A stretch of DNA of 16,603 bases from JACJXF01 sp964349045 (GTDB taxonomy: Bacteria > Bacteroidota > Bacteroidia > Bacteroidales > GCA-2748055): NCBI GenBank assembly GCA_964349045.1, contig CAYGFI010000109.1:1-16603 (forward strand). The letters run 5' to 3'. Each line of letters starts with the position of its first letter. The stretch's first letter is position 1. Below the pieces are notes generated by a model. That model saw only the letters and a program-made list of their open reading frames with translations. It ran no database searches and had not been told where the DNA came from. This document shows positions 7,421 to 15,305 of the stretch, piece after piece. The position numbers and the translations under genes were made by a program.

Positions 7421-8742
7421 TTTCTGTTTTTCAGTTCTTTTAGAAATTGCGCTACTTCATGATTAGTAACCTTATGATCTTTGAAATATTCAGTTGCTCT
7501 GATCTTATCCTCATTACCGGCGCCTAAAAAAGAGAGAATATTTCCGAGGTGCATTTTCATATGACCATGCTGAATCCCCACGGTAATAAGGGACCTGACC
7601 GCAGAGAAATTGCTTGCAAGTCCTGCAGAGGCAATTATCATCATCAGTTCGTTTACATCAGGATTATTCAGGATCTCAAACGACCATTTTGCCAAAGGAT
7701 GCAAACTTGTCAATCCTCCAACAGTGCCTACGGCCATTGGTACCTCAAGACTCATCCGGAAAACATCATCTGTAATTTCCACTTTTGAAAGGGAACAATA
7801 CATTCCGCTCCTTGATGCATACGCGTGACCAGCCGCTTCAACAGCCCTGAAATCATTGGCTGTAGCAAGAAGTACCGCATCAATACCATTAAAAATTCCT
7901 TTATTATGGGTTACTGCGCGGAATGGATCAACAGAGGCAATATCCACGGCTTTTTTAAACTTTTTTGCGAACTCTTCCCCATTTAATTCTTCTGAAATGT
8001 TTTCGAGGGATTTGAAACTCGTTTCCACAAAACATTCCACTAAACATTCAGGGGTATAGTTCGAAAGTATAGCCATAATTATTTCTAACGGTTCTTTATT
8101 TACACCTGACTTTGAAGAATCATGATAAAAATTCCTGAGAAGGAAAGTCATTTCTTCGAGAACTGAATTGATAAAATTAGCGCCCATGCTTTCGGCTGTT
8201 TCAAACCCGATTCTAAGCTGGTAATAATCCTCAAGCCGAGCTGTAAAATCAATCATTTCGATTCCGCGGATTCCTCCCCCGCGATTATTCATTCCCTGAG
8301 TCAGATGCCGGCTGTTTTCTCCTAAAAAAATTTTTAAATCTTCCAGAGATTCCAGAAGAATTTCTCTCTTCCCATGCCAACAAAAATGAATCTGTCCGTA
8401 TTTAATTTTTCCTTTAACTTTTGCATGAAATCCACCCTTGTCTGACCAGAAACGCGCAGCAGATGCAGCAGCAGCAACAACTGATGATTCTTCAGTAACC
8501 ATGGGAACAGTAAAGACTTCACCATTAATTAGAAAATTCGGGGCAACACCGTATGGAAGCGGAAAATTTCCAAGTGTGTTTTCTGAAAATTGTTCAAGAA
8601 GTTCCTGAGCTTCAGGATTCCGGTGGTTCAATGAATTAAGCTCAGTTAAAAAACCGGTGTCGTCAGCCAGATTTTCAGAAATGATTTTCAGTTTCTGTTC
8701 CTTGCTAAGTTTCGAAAATCCGTAAATGAATTTTTCATCCAT
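7417..8742 (-). CDS. mvaA: Hydroxymethylglutaryl-CoA reductase, class II
   Basis: This 441-aa cytoplasmic enzyme would reduce HMG-CoA to mevalonate, the committed step. It is class II (bacterial type, no membrane domain). Catalytic residues of the Pseudomonas mevalonii enzyme have counterparts: E84 in VTEESSVVAAA, K281 in HNKGI, D297 in TANDFRA (16 residues after the Lys in both) and H394 in QHGHMKMH. The dinucleotide-binding segment is AESMGAN (183-189), with E184 at the place where the P. mevalonii enzyme has an Asp that favours NADH; NADH use is therefore possible but unproven. Class II enzymes can run in the degradative direction; the kinases, decarboxylase and isomerase around it argue for synthesis. 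The start is 1 nt after the IPP isomerase stop and the end overlaps the next kinase by 4 nt. Confidence 0.95.
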   Translation of the reverse strand: MDEKFIYGFSKLSKEQKLKIISENLADDTGFLTELNSLNHRNPEAQELLEQFSENTLGNFPLPYGVAPNFLINGEVFTVPMVTEESSVVAAAASAARFWSDKGGFHAKVKGKIKYGQIHFCWHGKREILLESLEDLKIFLGENSRHLTQGMNNRGGGIRGIEMIDFTARLEDYYQLRIGFETAESMGANFINSVLEEMTFLLRNFYHDSSKSGVNKEPLEIIMAILSNYTPECLVECFVETSFKSLENISEELNGEEFAKKFKKAVDIASVDPFRAVTHNKGIFNGIDAVLLATANDFRAVEAAGHAYASRSGMYCSLSKVEITDDVFRMSLEVPMAVGTVGGLTSLHPLAKWSFEILNNPDVNELMMIIASAGLASNFSAVRSLITVGIQHGHMKMHLGNILSFLGAGNEDKIRATEYFKDHKVTNHEVAQFLKELKNRK

Positions 8743-8743
8743 T

Positions 8744-9736
8744 TTATTTTTTTACCTTTAAAAAAGCATATGCCAGTTCAAGTCCCTTTACCTGGTGCTC
8801 TGTATAAGATTGCAATTGACCATAATCCTCCCTGGCATATTTCAGGAACCCGGATGCCTGTCCGTAAATAGCCGGTAAATCAGATTTACTGATAAGATAA
8901 TAACCATCGAGGAATGTTTTGATTCCCCCGGAAATAATAATGCTTTTGCACTGAACCTTTCCTTCTTTAACGATCAAATTTACCATATCCGTCATTTGAA
9001 ATGCATCATGTCCAACATGGGAAAGGGGTTCAAAAAGTTGCTGCATGCTTTCATTTCCCCTGAGAAGTTCAACTTTCGCAAAATTAGTACCTCCAAATGC
9101 AGCAAATTCAACAGATTCAATAGGGAGTTGAAGTAAGTCCCTTAAACTTTCTATACCCATACCCTGTCCTACCTCCTTAACAATTACAGGATAGCCAGCC
9201 TGATTAACAAGAATCTGAATGGATTCGATGGGAGGTTTTTGAAGCCGGTCGCCTTCAGGCTGAAACCATTCCTGAAGAGGATTGACATGAATAATTAGCC
9301 CGTCAGCTCTAAGTTTTGAAAGCAGATCGTCGATTTTTCCAAGTTCCTGATTCACGATCAACTTCTCAACCTGCGCTATACCAAGATTTGCGAAAAAAGG
9401 AAGTTCATCACCCAACTCCTTTCTCATATCAAAATCCTGGAAATGCTTGTTGCCATCAAGAATGATGCGACATGATCCTAGCCCCATACCCATTCCAAAC
9501 TCATGTGCAACCCTTGCCAGGTTGCGGTTTATTTTACCGGCCTGTTCTGTTCCGCCAGTCATGCTTGATATCCATATCGGCACTCTCAGTTTTTTACCTG
9601 CCAGATAGAAATTTCGAGGGATACCATCAGGATGCCGGTTCATCAGTGGTTCGTAATAGAACCTGTCATCAATTTCATCACGCAGTGTTTGGGACTGAAA
9701 CGCCAGGTCAAGGTGGTCTTTTTTCCTGTCTTCCAT
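8744..9736 (-). CDS. fni: Type 2 isopentenyl-diphosphate isomerase (FMN)
   Basis: This 330-aa TIM-barrel flavoprotein interconverts isopentenyl and dimethylallyl diphosphate using reduced FMN. Diagnostic segments are the N-terminal RKKDHLDLAF (4-13), SSMTGGT (57-63), the substrate motif HVNPLQE (150-156, with Q155 and the Mg-binding E156), KEVGQGMG (187-194) and GGTNF (215-219). The length is usual for the family. ATG at 9734-9736 is 4 nt after the acyl-CoA dehydrogenase stop. It marks the switch in the operon from acyl-CoA genes to isoprenoid genes, although it acts last in the pathway. Confidence 0.95.
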   Translation of the reverse strand: MEDRKKDHLDLAFQSQTLRDEIDDRFYYEPLMNRHPDGIPRNFYLAGKKLRVPIWISSMTGGTEQAGKINRNLARVAHEFGMGMGLGSCRIILDGNKHFQDFDMRKELGDELPFFANLGIAQVEKLIVNQELGKIDDLLSKLRADGLIIHVNPLQEWFQPEGDRLQKPPIESIQILVNQAGYPVIVKEVGQGMGIESLRDLLQLPIESVEFAAFGGTNFAKVELLRGNESMQQLFEPLSHVGHDAFQMTDMVNLIVKEGKVQCKSIIISGGIKTFLDGYYLISKSDLPAIYGQASGFLKYAREDYGQLQSYTEHQVKGLELAYAFLKVKK

Positions 9737-9740
9737 AGAT

Positions 9741-10892
9741 TTATAAGCCTAAATTTCTTGCAATAACTATTCTGAGAATCTCGGAGGTTCCTTCGCCTAT
9801 CTGCAATAAGCGTTGATCGCGATAAAATCGTTCGATATCATTGTACTTATATAAGCCGTAACCTCCATGTACCTGTAACGATTCGTCGGCTACTTCACGA
9901 GCAATCTCCGAACAGTAAAGTTTTGCCATTGCTGCCTCACGGGTAAATGTCATTCCCTGATCTTTCATCCAGCATACTTTATAAAGGTACTCTCTGGCAT
10001 GCTCAATTTTCATATGCATATCAGATATTTTAAAGGCAATGCCCTGATTTTTCGAAATTGATTTTCCAAATTGCATACGTTGTTTAGAGTATCTAACGGC
10101 CATTTCAAAGGCCCCCTGTGCAAGTCCCAGCCCCATAGCAGCAATGGAAAGTCTGCCCCCATCAAGAGCTTCAAACATGCAATTAGGACCGTGCCCCAGT
10201 TCTCCCAACAAATTATTAACCGGAACCTTTACATCCTTAAAATATAGACGCGCTGTGTCGGCCGCTCTCCACATCAGCTTATCGCCCATTTTTTCGGTTG
10301 TATAACCCGGTGTTCCCCTCTCAATAAGAAAGGTAGATAATTCCTTTACTCCATCCTTCTCCGAAGTAATTACTTGCAAGGTAACACCGGCACAAATAGG
10401 AACTGACCCGTTAGTGATAAATTGTTTTTCACCGTTAATTACCCAATGATCGCCAACTCTCTCTGCTCTGGTCTCTGTACCGCGTGCATCCGATCCGGCG
10501 TTTTTTTCTGTAAGTCCAAACGACCATAGTTTTTCTCCGGTTGAAAGCTGGGGCAAATACTTTAGTTTCTGCTCTTCGGTGCCGAAACGGTAAATTGGAA
10601 AAATGCCAAGCGAATTATGTGCTGCAATTGTTGCGGCCTGAGAGCTATCGACACGGGCAAGCTCCTCAACGGAAATGATATACGACAATGTATCCATCCC
10701 GTGTCCACCATATTTTTTGGGGATAGAAATCCCTAAAAGCCCTAATTCCCCCATTTTTCGGGTCAGGTTTATAGAAAACTCTTCCTTATCGTCGAGTTCT
10801 TTTGCCAGTGGTTTGATTTCTTTTTCAGCAAATTCGCGTATCTTAAATCGATGTTTTTCGTGTTTTTCAGATAGATATACTGATTTTATCAT
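9741..10892 (-). CDS. Acyl-CoA dehydrogenase, putative isovaleryl-CoA dehydrogenase by context
   Basis: This 383-aa FAD enzyme has the standard acyl-CoA dehydrogenase layout: FGLTEKNAGSD (125-135), the mid-domain WVINGEKQFITNG (150-162), RMQFGKSI (272-279), QVHGGYG (340-346) and the C-terminal IGEGTSE block. Context (methylcrotonyl-CoA carboxylase and methylglutaconyl-CoA hydratase on one side, HMG-CoA reductase on the other) predicts isovaleryl-CoA to 3-methylcrotonyl-CoA. However, the catalytic base looks like E367 in GEGTSE, the short/medium-chain arrangement, and the position of the isovaleryl-type Glu holds G246 (LDGGR). It is either a short-chain-type enzyme recruited to the branched substrate, or it acts on another substrate. 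Its ATG overlaps the biotin-subunit stop by 4 nt (ATGA). Confidence 0.85.
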   Translation of the reverse strand: MIKSVYLSEKHEKHRFKIREFAEKEIKPLAKELDDKEEFSINLTRKMGELGLLGISIPKKYGGHGMDTLSYIISVEELARVDSSQAATIAAHNSLGIFPIYRFGTEEQKLKYLPQLSTGEKLWSFGLTEKNAGSDARGTETRAERVGDHWVINGEKQFITNGSVPICAGVTLQVITSEKDGVKELSTFLIERGTPGYTTEKMGDKLMWRAADTARLYFKDVKVPVNNLLGELGHGPNCMFEALDGGRLSIAAMGLGLAQGAFEMAVRYSKQRMQFGKSISKNQGIAFKISDMHMKIEHAREYLYKVCWMKDQGMTFTREAAMAKLYCSEIAREVADESLQVHGGYGLYKYNDIERFYRDQRLLQIGEGTSEILRIVIARNLGL

Positions 10893-12907
10893 ATAATTAT
10901 TTTATTACTTTGTTGACTTTCATCAATGATCAGGATTGTCTGGTTAATCTGCACCTGATCACCGGCTTTAACCAGGACTTCTATTAAACAACCTTCATAA
11001 GGAGAAGTTACCTTATTTTCAATTTTCATTGCATCGAGAGAATATAGAAAATCCCCTTTTTTAACATTTGTCCCCGGTTCAGCGATGATTTGCGAAATTT
11101 TACCATGAAGCGGCGATTTTATAACTCTTATACCTCCTGCACCTTTCTCCTGATGATCAATAAAATAAGGTTGTATTGGCAGATAGTCGAGTGGTCTGAT
11201 CTTAAATTCCAATCCTTCAATGCAAATAATATCTTCATAAGAATATGCACGGGAAACGGAGGCGGATGACCAAATCCCGTCAAGTTCAAATATAATAGAT
11301 TCCGGACTCTGACTCTTGAAGTTCATCTCATGATTTTCCCCCCCAATAGAAAAACGAATTGTCGGACCCGAGATATTCTCAACAAATATATTGAATTGTT
11401 TGTTTTCGAAAAGAATTGATTTCCGGATAACCATGCGCCAGCATCCGATGCGGCTCCATACTGAATTTCCTTCTTGTTCCTTATGTCCACCAAGTTTCCA
11501 CCCAAGCCACGCGGCGAAAATCCGGGTATTTTGAAATTCCATTTTCTTTTTCCGGATTTTTTTATTGAGTTTCTCACTTATTTTCTCAAGATAAATTGTG
11601 GAAATATTATTTTTTCTGAAACCTGGATCTTTAAGAATTTCCACGAGAAATTCACGATTGGTTTTTGGACCATGAAGAATAAAATTTGTCAGAGACTGAT
11701 TTAGTCCCTCAATTGCTTCATCCCTGCTTTGGGCATGGAAAATAACTTTAGCAATAAGTGGATCATATTCAGGGTGAAGTATATCAGGACTATCTATTCC
11801 CGAATCAATTCTAAGTCCCGGCATTTTAGGTTCGTGGTACAATTCAATTTTTCCGGGGGAGGGTAAAAAATCTTTTTCAGGATCCTCAGCATATACACGT
11901 GCTTCGATAGCATGTCCGGATATATGTATATCACGTTGTTTTAACTTTAACTGATTTCCAGCCGCAATCTGAACCTGTAACTCAACAAGGTCCAGACCTG
12001 TAACCATCTCTGTAACAGGGTGCTCAACCTGTATTCGAGTGTTCATCTCAAGGAAAAAATGATTTCCCAAGCTATCCACTAAAAATTCCAGGGTACCGGC
12101 ATTATTATAGCTGATTTTCTTTGCAATTTTATATACCGAACGATAAATTGAATTGCGCGTTTCCTGCGAAATTGATACCGCGGGTGTTTCCTCGATAACC
12201 TTCTGATATCGTCTCTGAACCGAACATTCCCTTTCTCCGAGGATAAGCGAATGTCCGTAATGGTCGGCTAACAACTGAACTTCAATATGACGTGCGTCTG
12301 ACAGATACTGCTCAACAAAAAGCAAATCGTTTCCAAAATAGTTCTTCGCCTCACGGGCGGTAATTTGAAGCATTTCTTTCAGATATGCAGGATCATCAAC
12401 TATTCTCATGGCTTTCCCTCCTCCCCCTGCAGCGGCTTTTACAAGTAAAGGATAAATTAATCCGCTACTGTTTCTGATGATATCTTCCTGGAACCCTTCA
12501 AAACCTTCAATCATAGGGATATCTAACTCACGGATTGTTTTTTTTGCCCTAATTTTATCCCCCATAAGCTCAATTATCTCAGGAGTTGGTCCGATAAAGT
12601 TAACACCTGCATCTGCAACAGCCTTAGCAAAAACGGCATTCTCACTAAGAAAACCATAGCCCGGATGAATTCCGTTGGCGCCCGATTGCTGTGCTATATG
12701 AACAATCTTCGAAATATCCAGGTACGTTTCATTTAGCTCATTCCCTCCCAGGTCATAAGCTTCATCGGCCATACGAACGTGCAATGCATCCTTATCCCGG
12801 CTCGAATGTATTGCAACTGAGCGAATCCCCATTTTCCTGAGCGTTCTTATGATTCTCACGGCTATTTCACCACGATTGGCAACTAATATTTTATTTAGCA
12901 ACTTCAT
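10889..12907 (-). CDS. mccA: Methylcrotonyl-CoA carboxylase, biotin subunit
   Basis: This 672-aa subunit joins an ATP-dependent biotin carboxylase (about residues 1-445), a middle subunit-binding region and a biotinyl domain (about 593-662). Visible are KILVANRGEIAVRI, the ATP-grasp glycine loop GGGGKAM (161-167), EMNTRIQVEHPVTE (287-300) and the biotin site DAMKIEN with K627; the usual Met after the Lys is Ile. Together with the carboxyltransferase subunit it converts 3-methylcrotonyl-CoA to 3-methylglutaconyl-CoA. I chose ATG at 12905-12907, 7 nt after the hydratase gene. An upstream in-frame TTG at 12944-12946 would overlap that gene and add 13 unmatched residues. A geranyl-CoA carboxylase cannot be excluded by eye, but the neighbours favour the leucine enzyme. 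Confidence 0.92.
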   Translation of the reverse strand: MKLLNKILVANRGEIAVRIIRTLRKMGIRSVAIHSSRDKDALHVRMADEAYDLGGNELNETYLDISKIVHIAQQSGANGIHPGYGFLSENAVFAKAVADAGVNFIGPTPEIIELMGDKIRAKKTIRELDIPMIEGFEGFQEDIIRNSSGLIYPLLVKAAAGGGGKAMRIVDDPAYLKEMLQITAREAKNYFGNDLLFVEQYLSDARHIEVQLLADHYGHSLILGERECSVQRRYQKVIEETPAVSISQETRNSIYRSVYKIAKKISYNNAGTLEFLVDSLGNHFFLEMNTRIQVEHPVTEMVTGLDLVELQVQIAAGNQLKLKQRDIHISGHAIEARVYAEDPEKDFLPSPGKIELYHEPKMPGLRIDSGIDSPDILHPEYDPLIAKVIFHAQSRDEAIEGLNQSLTNFILHGPKTNREFLVEILKDPGFRKNNISTIYLEKISEKLNKKIRKKKMEFQNTRIFAAWLGWKLGGHKEQEGNSVWSRIGCWRMVIRKSILFENKQFNIFVENISGPTIRFSIGGENHEMNFKSQSPESIIFELDGIWSSASVSRAYSYEDIICIEGLEFKIRPLDYLPIQPYFIDHQEKGAGGIRVIKSPLHGKISQIIAEPGTNVKKGDFLYSLDAMKIENKVTSPYEGCLIEVLVKAGDQVQINQTILIIDESQQSNKIII

Positions 12908-12914
12908 CAGGTAA

Positions 12915-13703
12915 TTATTTTGTCCATCCGGGTTTCCGCTTTTCAAGAAAAGCCTTCATACCTTCCTGAGCTTCGGGTGAGATCCTAACATCGGCAATAA
13001 CGCGGGATGTAAACCTCCTTGTTTCTGAATCTATTTCTTTTCCTGAGACTGAACGTATCAGAAGTTTTGTTTTTCGCAAAGCCACGGGTCCGGAACTTCT
13101 CATCTCATCCAGCAAAGATTGAAGCGCGGATTCCAGTTTATCCCCCTTAACAGATTTATTAACAAGTCCGTACGAAAATGCCTCAGTACCAGAAAAGCAT
13201 CTTGAAGTAAACATCAATTCAGCTGCAAGTGATTCTCCGATCCTGCGGATAATATAGGGGGCAATAATAGCAGGGATTAAACCCAGGTTAAGTTCGCTGA
13301 AACGAAAGGTAGTATTATCATCACAAATCGCAATATCCGATGCAGCAATAATTCCGTTGGCACCACCGGAAACATTTCCATGTGCAACAGAAATAATGGG
13401 AAGCGGACAATTGTAAATAGTATCAAAGAGGGAGGCAAGTCTGCCTGCATCTTCCAGGTTTTCACGTTTAGTAAAATCCGACATCGATCGCATGTAATTC
13501 AGGTCTGCACCACTTGAAAATGATTTACCTTTACCACGGATAACTACTGCACGGATGCTGTCATCCACTTCAATTTCGCGAAAAAGAGCAGACAACTCTG
13601 CGATCATGAGCGGATCAATAGCATTGTGAACCTCAGACCGGGAAAGTGTGATAAATCCATATCCATTGGATTTTTCAAAGTGGATGTTTTGAAGTGATTC
13701 CAT
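12915..13703 (-). CDS. liuC: Methylglutaconyl-CoA hydratase (LiuC-like crotonase)
   Basis: This 262-aa crotonase-fold enzyme would hydrate 3-methylglutaconyl-CoA to HMG-CoA, linking carboxylase and HMG-CoA reductase. It has the CoA-binding SSGADLNYM (63-71), the oxyanion segment GNVSGGANG (109-117) and FRFSELNLGLIPA (133-145). E137 matches the second catalytic Glu of classical enoyl-CoA hydratase (E164 of the rat enzyme). The first Glu (E144) is replaced by G117, as in the LiuC branch, and the IPAIIAPYI segment also fits LiuC better than general hydratases. It lies 3 nt after the carboxyltransferase stop and 7 nt before the biotin subunit, so it sits between the two subunits of one enzyme. 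Confidence 0.87.
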   Translation of the reverse strand: MESLQNIHFEKSNGYGFITLSRSEVHNAIDPLMIAELSALFREIEVDDSIRAVVIRGKGKSFSSGADLNYMRSMSDFTKRENLEDAGRLASLFDTIYNCPLPIISVAHGNVSGGANGIIAASDIAICDDNTTFRFSELNLGLIPAIIAPYIIRRIGESLAAELMFTSRCFSGTEAFSYGLVNKSVKGDKLESALQSLLDEMRSSGPVALRKTKLLIRSVSGKEIDSETRRFTSRVIADVRISPEAQEGMKAFLEKRKPGWTK

Positions 13704-13706
13704 ACT

Positions 13707-15305
13707 TTACATTCTGTATACTCCCGTTTTCGGTTCGGGAAATTTTTTATTAAGAGAAACTGATATCGCCAATGCCAATATTTTGCGGGTATCAGCAGGG
13801 TCAATTATCCCATCATCCCATAATCTTGAGGAGCTATAATATGCTGAACCCTCGAATTCATATTTTTTAAGAATATCAGTCCTGAGCTGGTTGAGTTCAG
13901 CCTTAGAAATTTTTGATCCGGACTGATCTTCTTTTACCCGCACCAGAACATCGGCTGCCTGTTCACCTCCCATTACAGAGATACGGGAATTAGGCCACAT
14001 AAAAAGGAAACGAGGATCGAAAGCGCGGCCTGCCATCGCATAGTTCCCGGCTCCAAAAGATCCACCGATGATTACTGTAAATTTCGGTACCACCGAGCTG
14101 GCAACTGCATGAACCATTTTAGCGCCATCGCGGGCAATACCCTTCTGTTCAAAGTCCTTACCCACAATGAATCCGGTAATGTTCTGCAGAAAAATCATAG
14201 GTATTTTACGAAAATTGCAAAGTTCAATGAAATGAGTAGTTTTCAGAGAACTTTCTGAGAAAAGGATTCCGTTATTGGCTATGATACCTACAGGAAAGCC
14301 CATGATATGAGCAAAACCCGTTACCATAGTTTTACCATATCTTGCTTTAAATTCATGGAACCGACTTCCATCGACGATGCGCATTATTATTTCGTAGGGA
14401 TCTATAGGATCCTTAGGATTCTCAGGAAGCAATCCATAAATTTCGGTGGCATCATAAACAGGTTCCTCAACCTCAATGATTTCTATCTGTTGCCGCTGTG
14501 GTACCGGAAAACTCTCAAAAATATTACGACAAATCTGAATGGCATGAATATCGTTATCGGCATAATGATCAGCAACTCCCGAGATAGCAGTATGAATGTC
14601 GGCTCCTCCAAGTTCTTCGGCAGTAACATCTTCACCAGTTGCAGCTTTTACCAAAGGTGGCCCTCCAATAAAAATTGTTCCCTGATTTCTCACAATAATA
14701 GTTTCATCACACAAAGCCGGTACGTAGGCTCCACCTGCTGTACAAGAGCCCATAACGATAGCGATCTGGGGAATTCCCTCAGCCGAGAGTCGTGACTGGT
14801 TATAAAAAATACGGCCAAAGTCAAACCGGTCAGGAAAAACCTGATCCTGTAGCGGAAGAAAAATTCCTCCGGAATCTACCATATAAACGCAGGGAAGGTG
14901 GTTATCGAGCGCAATTTCCTGAGCACGTAAATGCTTTTTAATCGTTTCACGTATGTAAGTTCCGCCTTTTACGGTGGCATCATTTGCAACAATAATCGTT
15001 TCACGACCCTTCACAAGTCCGACCCCTGTTATTATACCGGCCGATGGAAACTGATCTTCATATTGTCCAAATGCTGCAAAAACGGATAATTCGAGAAAGG
15101 GTGTACCCGGATCCACAAGCAAATCAATTCTTTCACGGGCAAGAAGTTTACCTCTTGCCTTGTGTTTTTCAACTGCCTGAACAGGTCCTCCATGAAGATT
15201 TGATTTCTGAATCCTTCTGAAATTCATAAGTTTCTCAGAAAAAACCAGCGAATTCCGTTTAAATTTTTCTTCTTCTTTACGTAAATTGGAAACAAGTTTA
15301 AACAA
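13707..15305 (-). CDS. mccB: Methylcrotonyl-CoA carboxylase, carboxyltransferase subunit
   Basis: This 532-aa subunit moves carboxyl from biotin to the acyl-CoA. It is a double crotonase-fold carboxyltransferase with KARGKLLARERIDLL (49-63), the oxyanion/CoA segment GSCTAGGAYVPA (186-197), GGSFGAGNYAMAGRA (414-428) and MWPNSRISVMGGEQA (436-450), close to methylcrotonyl-CoA carboxylase beta and unlike the shorter acetyl-CoA carboxylase subunits. The only start that keeps the full N-terminal helix is TTG at 15303-15305; an in-frame stop is 12 nt further upstream, and the first ATG (residue 27, 15225-15227) would cut into the conserved N-terminal region. There is no clear Shine-Dalgarno sequence. 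It is the first gene of the nine-gene operon, so this leader probably carries the promoter. Confidence 0.93.
   Translation of the reverse strand: MFKLVSNLRKEEEKFKRNSLVFSEKLMNFRRIQKSNLHGGPVQAVEKHKARGKLLARERIDLLVDPGTPFLELSVFAAFGQYEDQFPSAGIITGVGLVKGRETIIVANDATVKGGTYIRETIKKHLRAQEIALDNHLPCVYMVDSGGIFLPLQDQVFPDRFDFGRIFYNQSRLSAEGIPQIAIVMGSCTAGGAYVPALCDETIIVRNQGTIFIGGPPLVKAATGEDVTAEELGGADIHTAISGVADHYADNDIHAIQICRNIFESFPVPQRQQIEIIEVEEPVYDATEIYGLLPENPKDPIDPYEIIMRIVDGSRFHEFKARYGKTMVTGFAHIMGFPVGIIANNGILFSESSLKTTHFIELCNFRKIPMIFLQNITGFIVGKDFEQKGIARDGAKMVHAVASSVVPKFTVIIGGSFGAGNYAMAGRAFDPRFLFMWPNSRISVMGGEQAADVLVRVKEDQSGSKISKAELNQLRTDILKKYEFEGSAYYSSSRLWDDGIIDPADTRKILALAISVSLNKKFPEPKTGVYRM

Noticed and set aside
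7417..8742. Reading the reductase as a mevalonate-degrading enzyme
   Set aside because: Neighbouring kinases, decarboxylase and isomerase all lie on the synthetic side, and no HMG-CoA lyase or mevalonate uptake gene is present.
12908..12946. Upstream TTG start giving a 685-aa biotin subunit
   Set aside because: It would overlap the hydratase gene by 32 nt and add 13 residues before the conserved N-terminus; the ATG at 12905-12907 fits better.
14307..14795. A 162-codon open frame on the plus strand
   Set aside because: It lies wholly antisense to the conserved carboxyltransferase gene, has no recognisable motif, and its composition follows from the opposite strand.
10889..15305. Geranyl-CoA carboxylase (acyclic terpene degradation) instead of methylcrotonyl-CoA carboxylase
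   Set aside because: The hydratase is LiuC-like and the operon continues with HMG-CoA reductase, not with other acyclic-terpene genes. It cannot be fully excluded without phylogeny.
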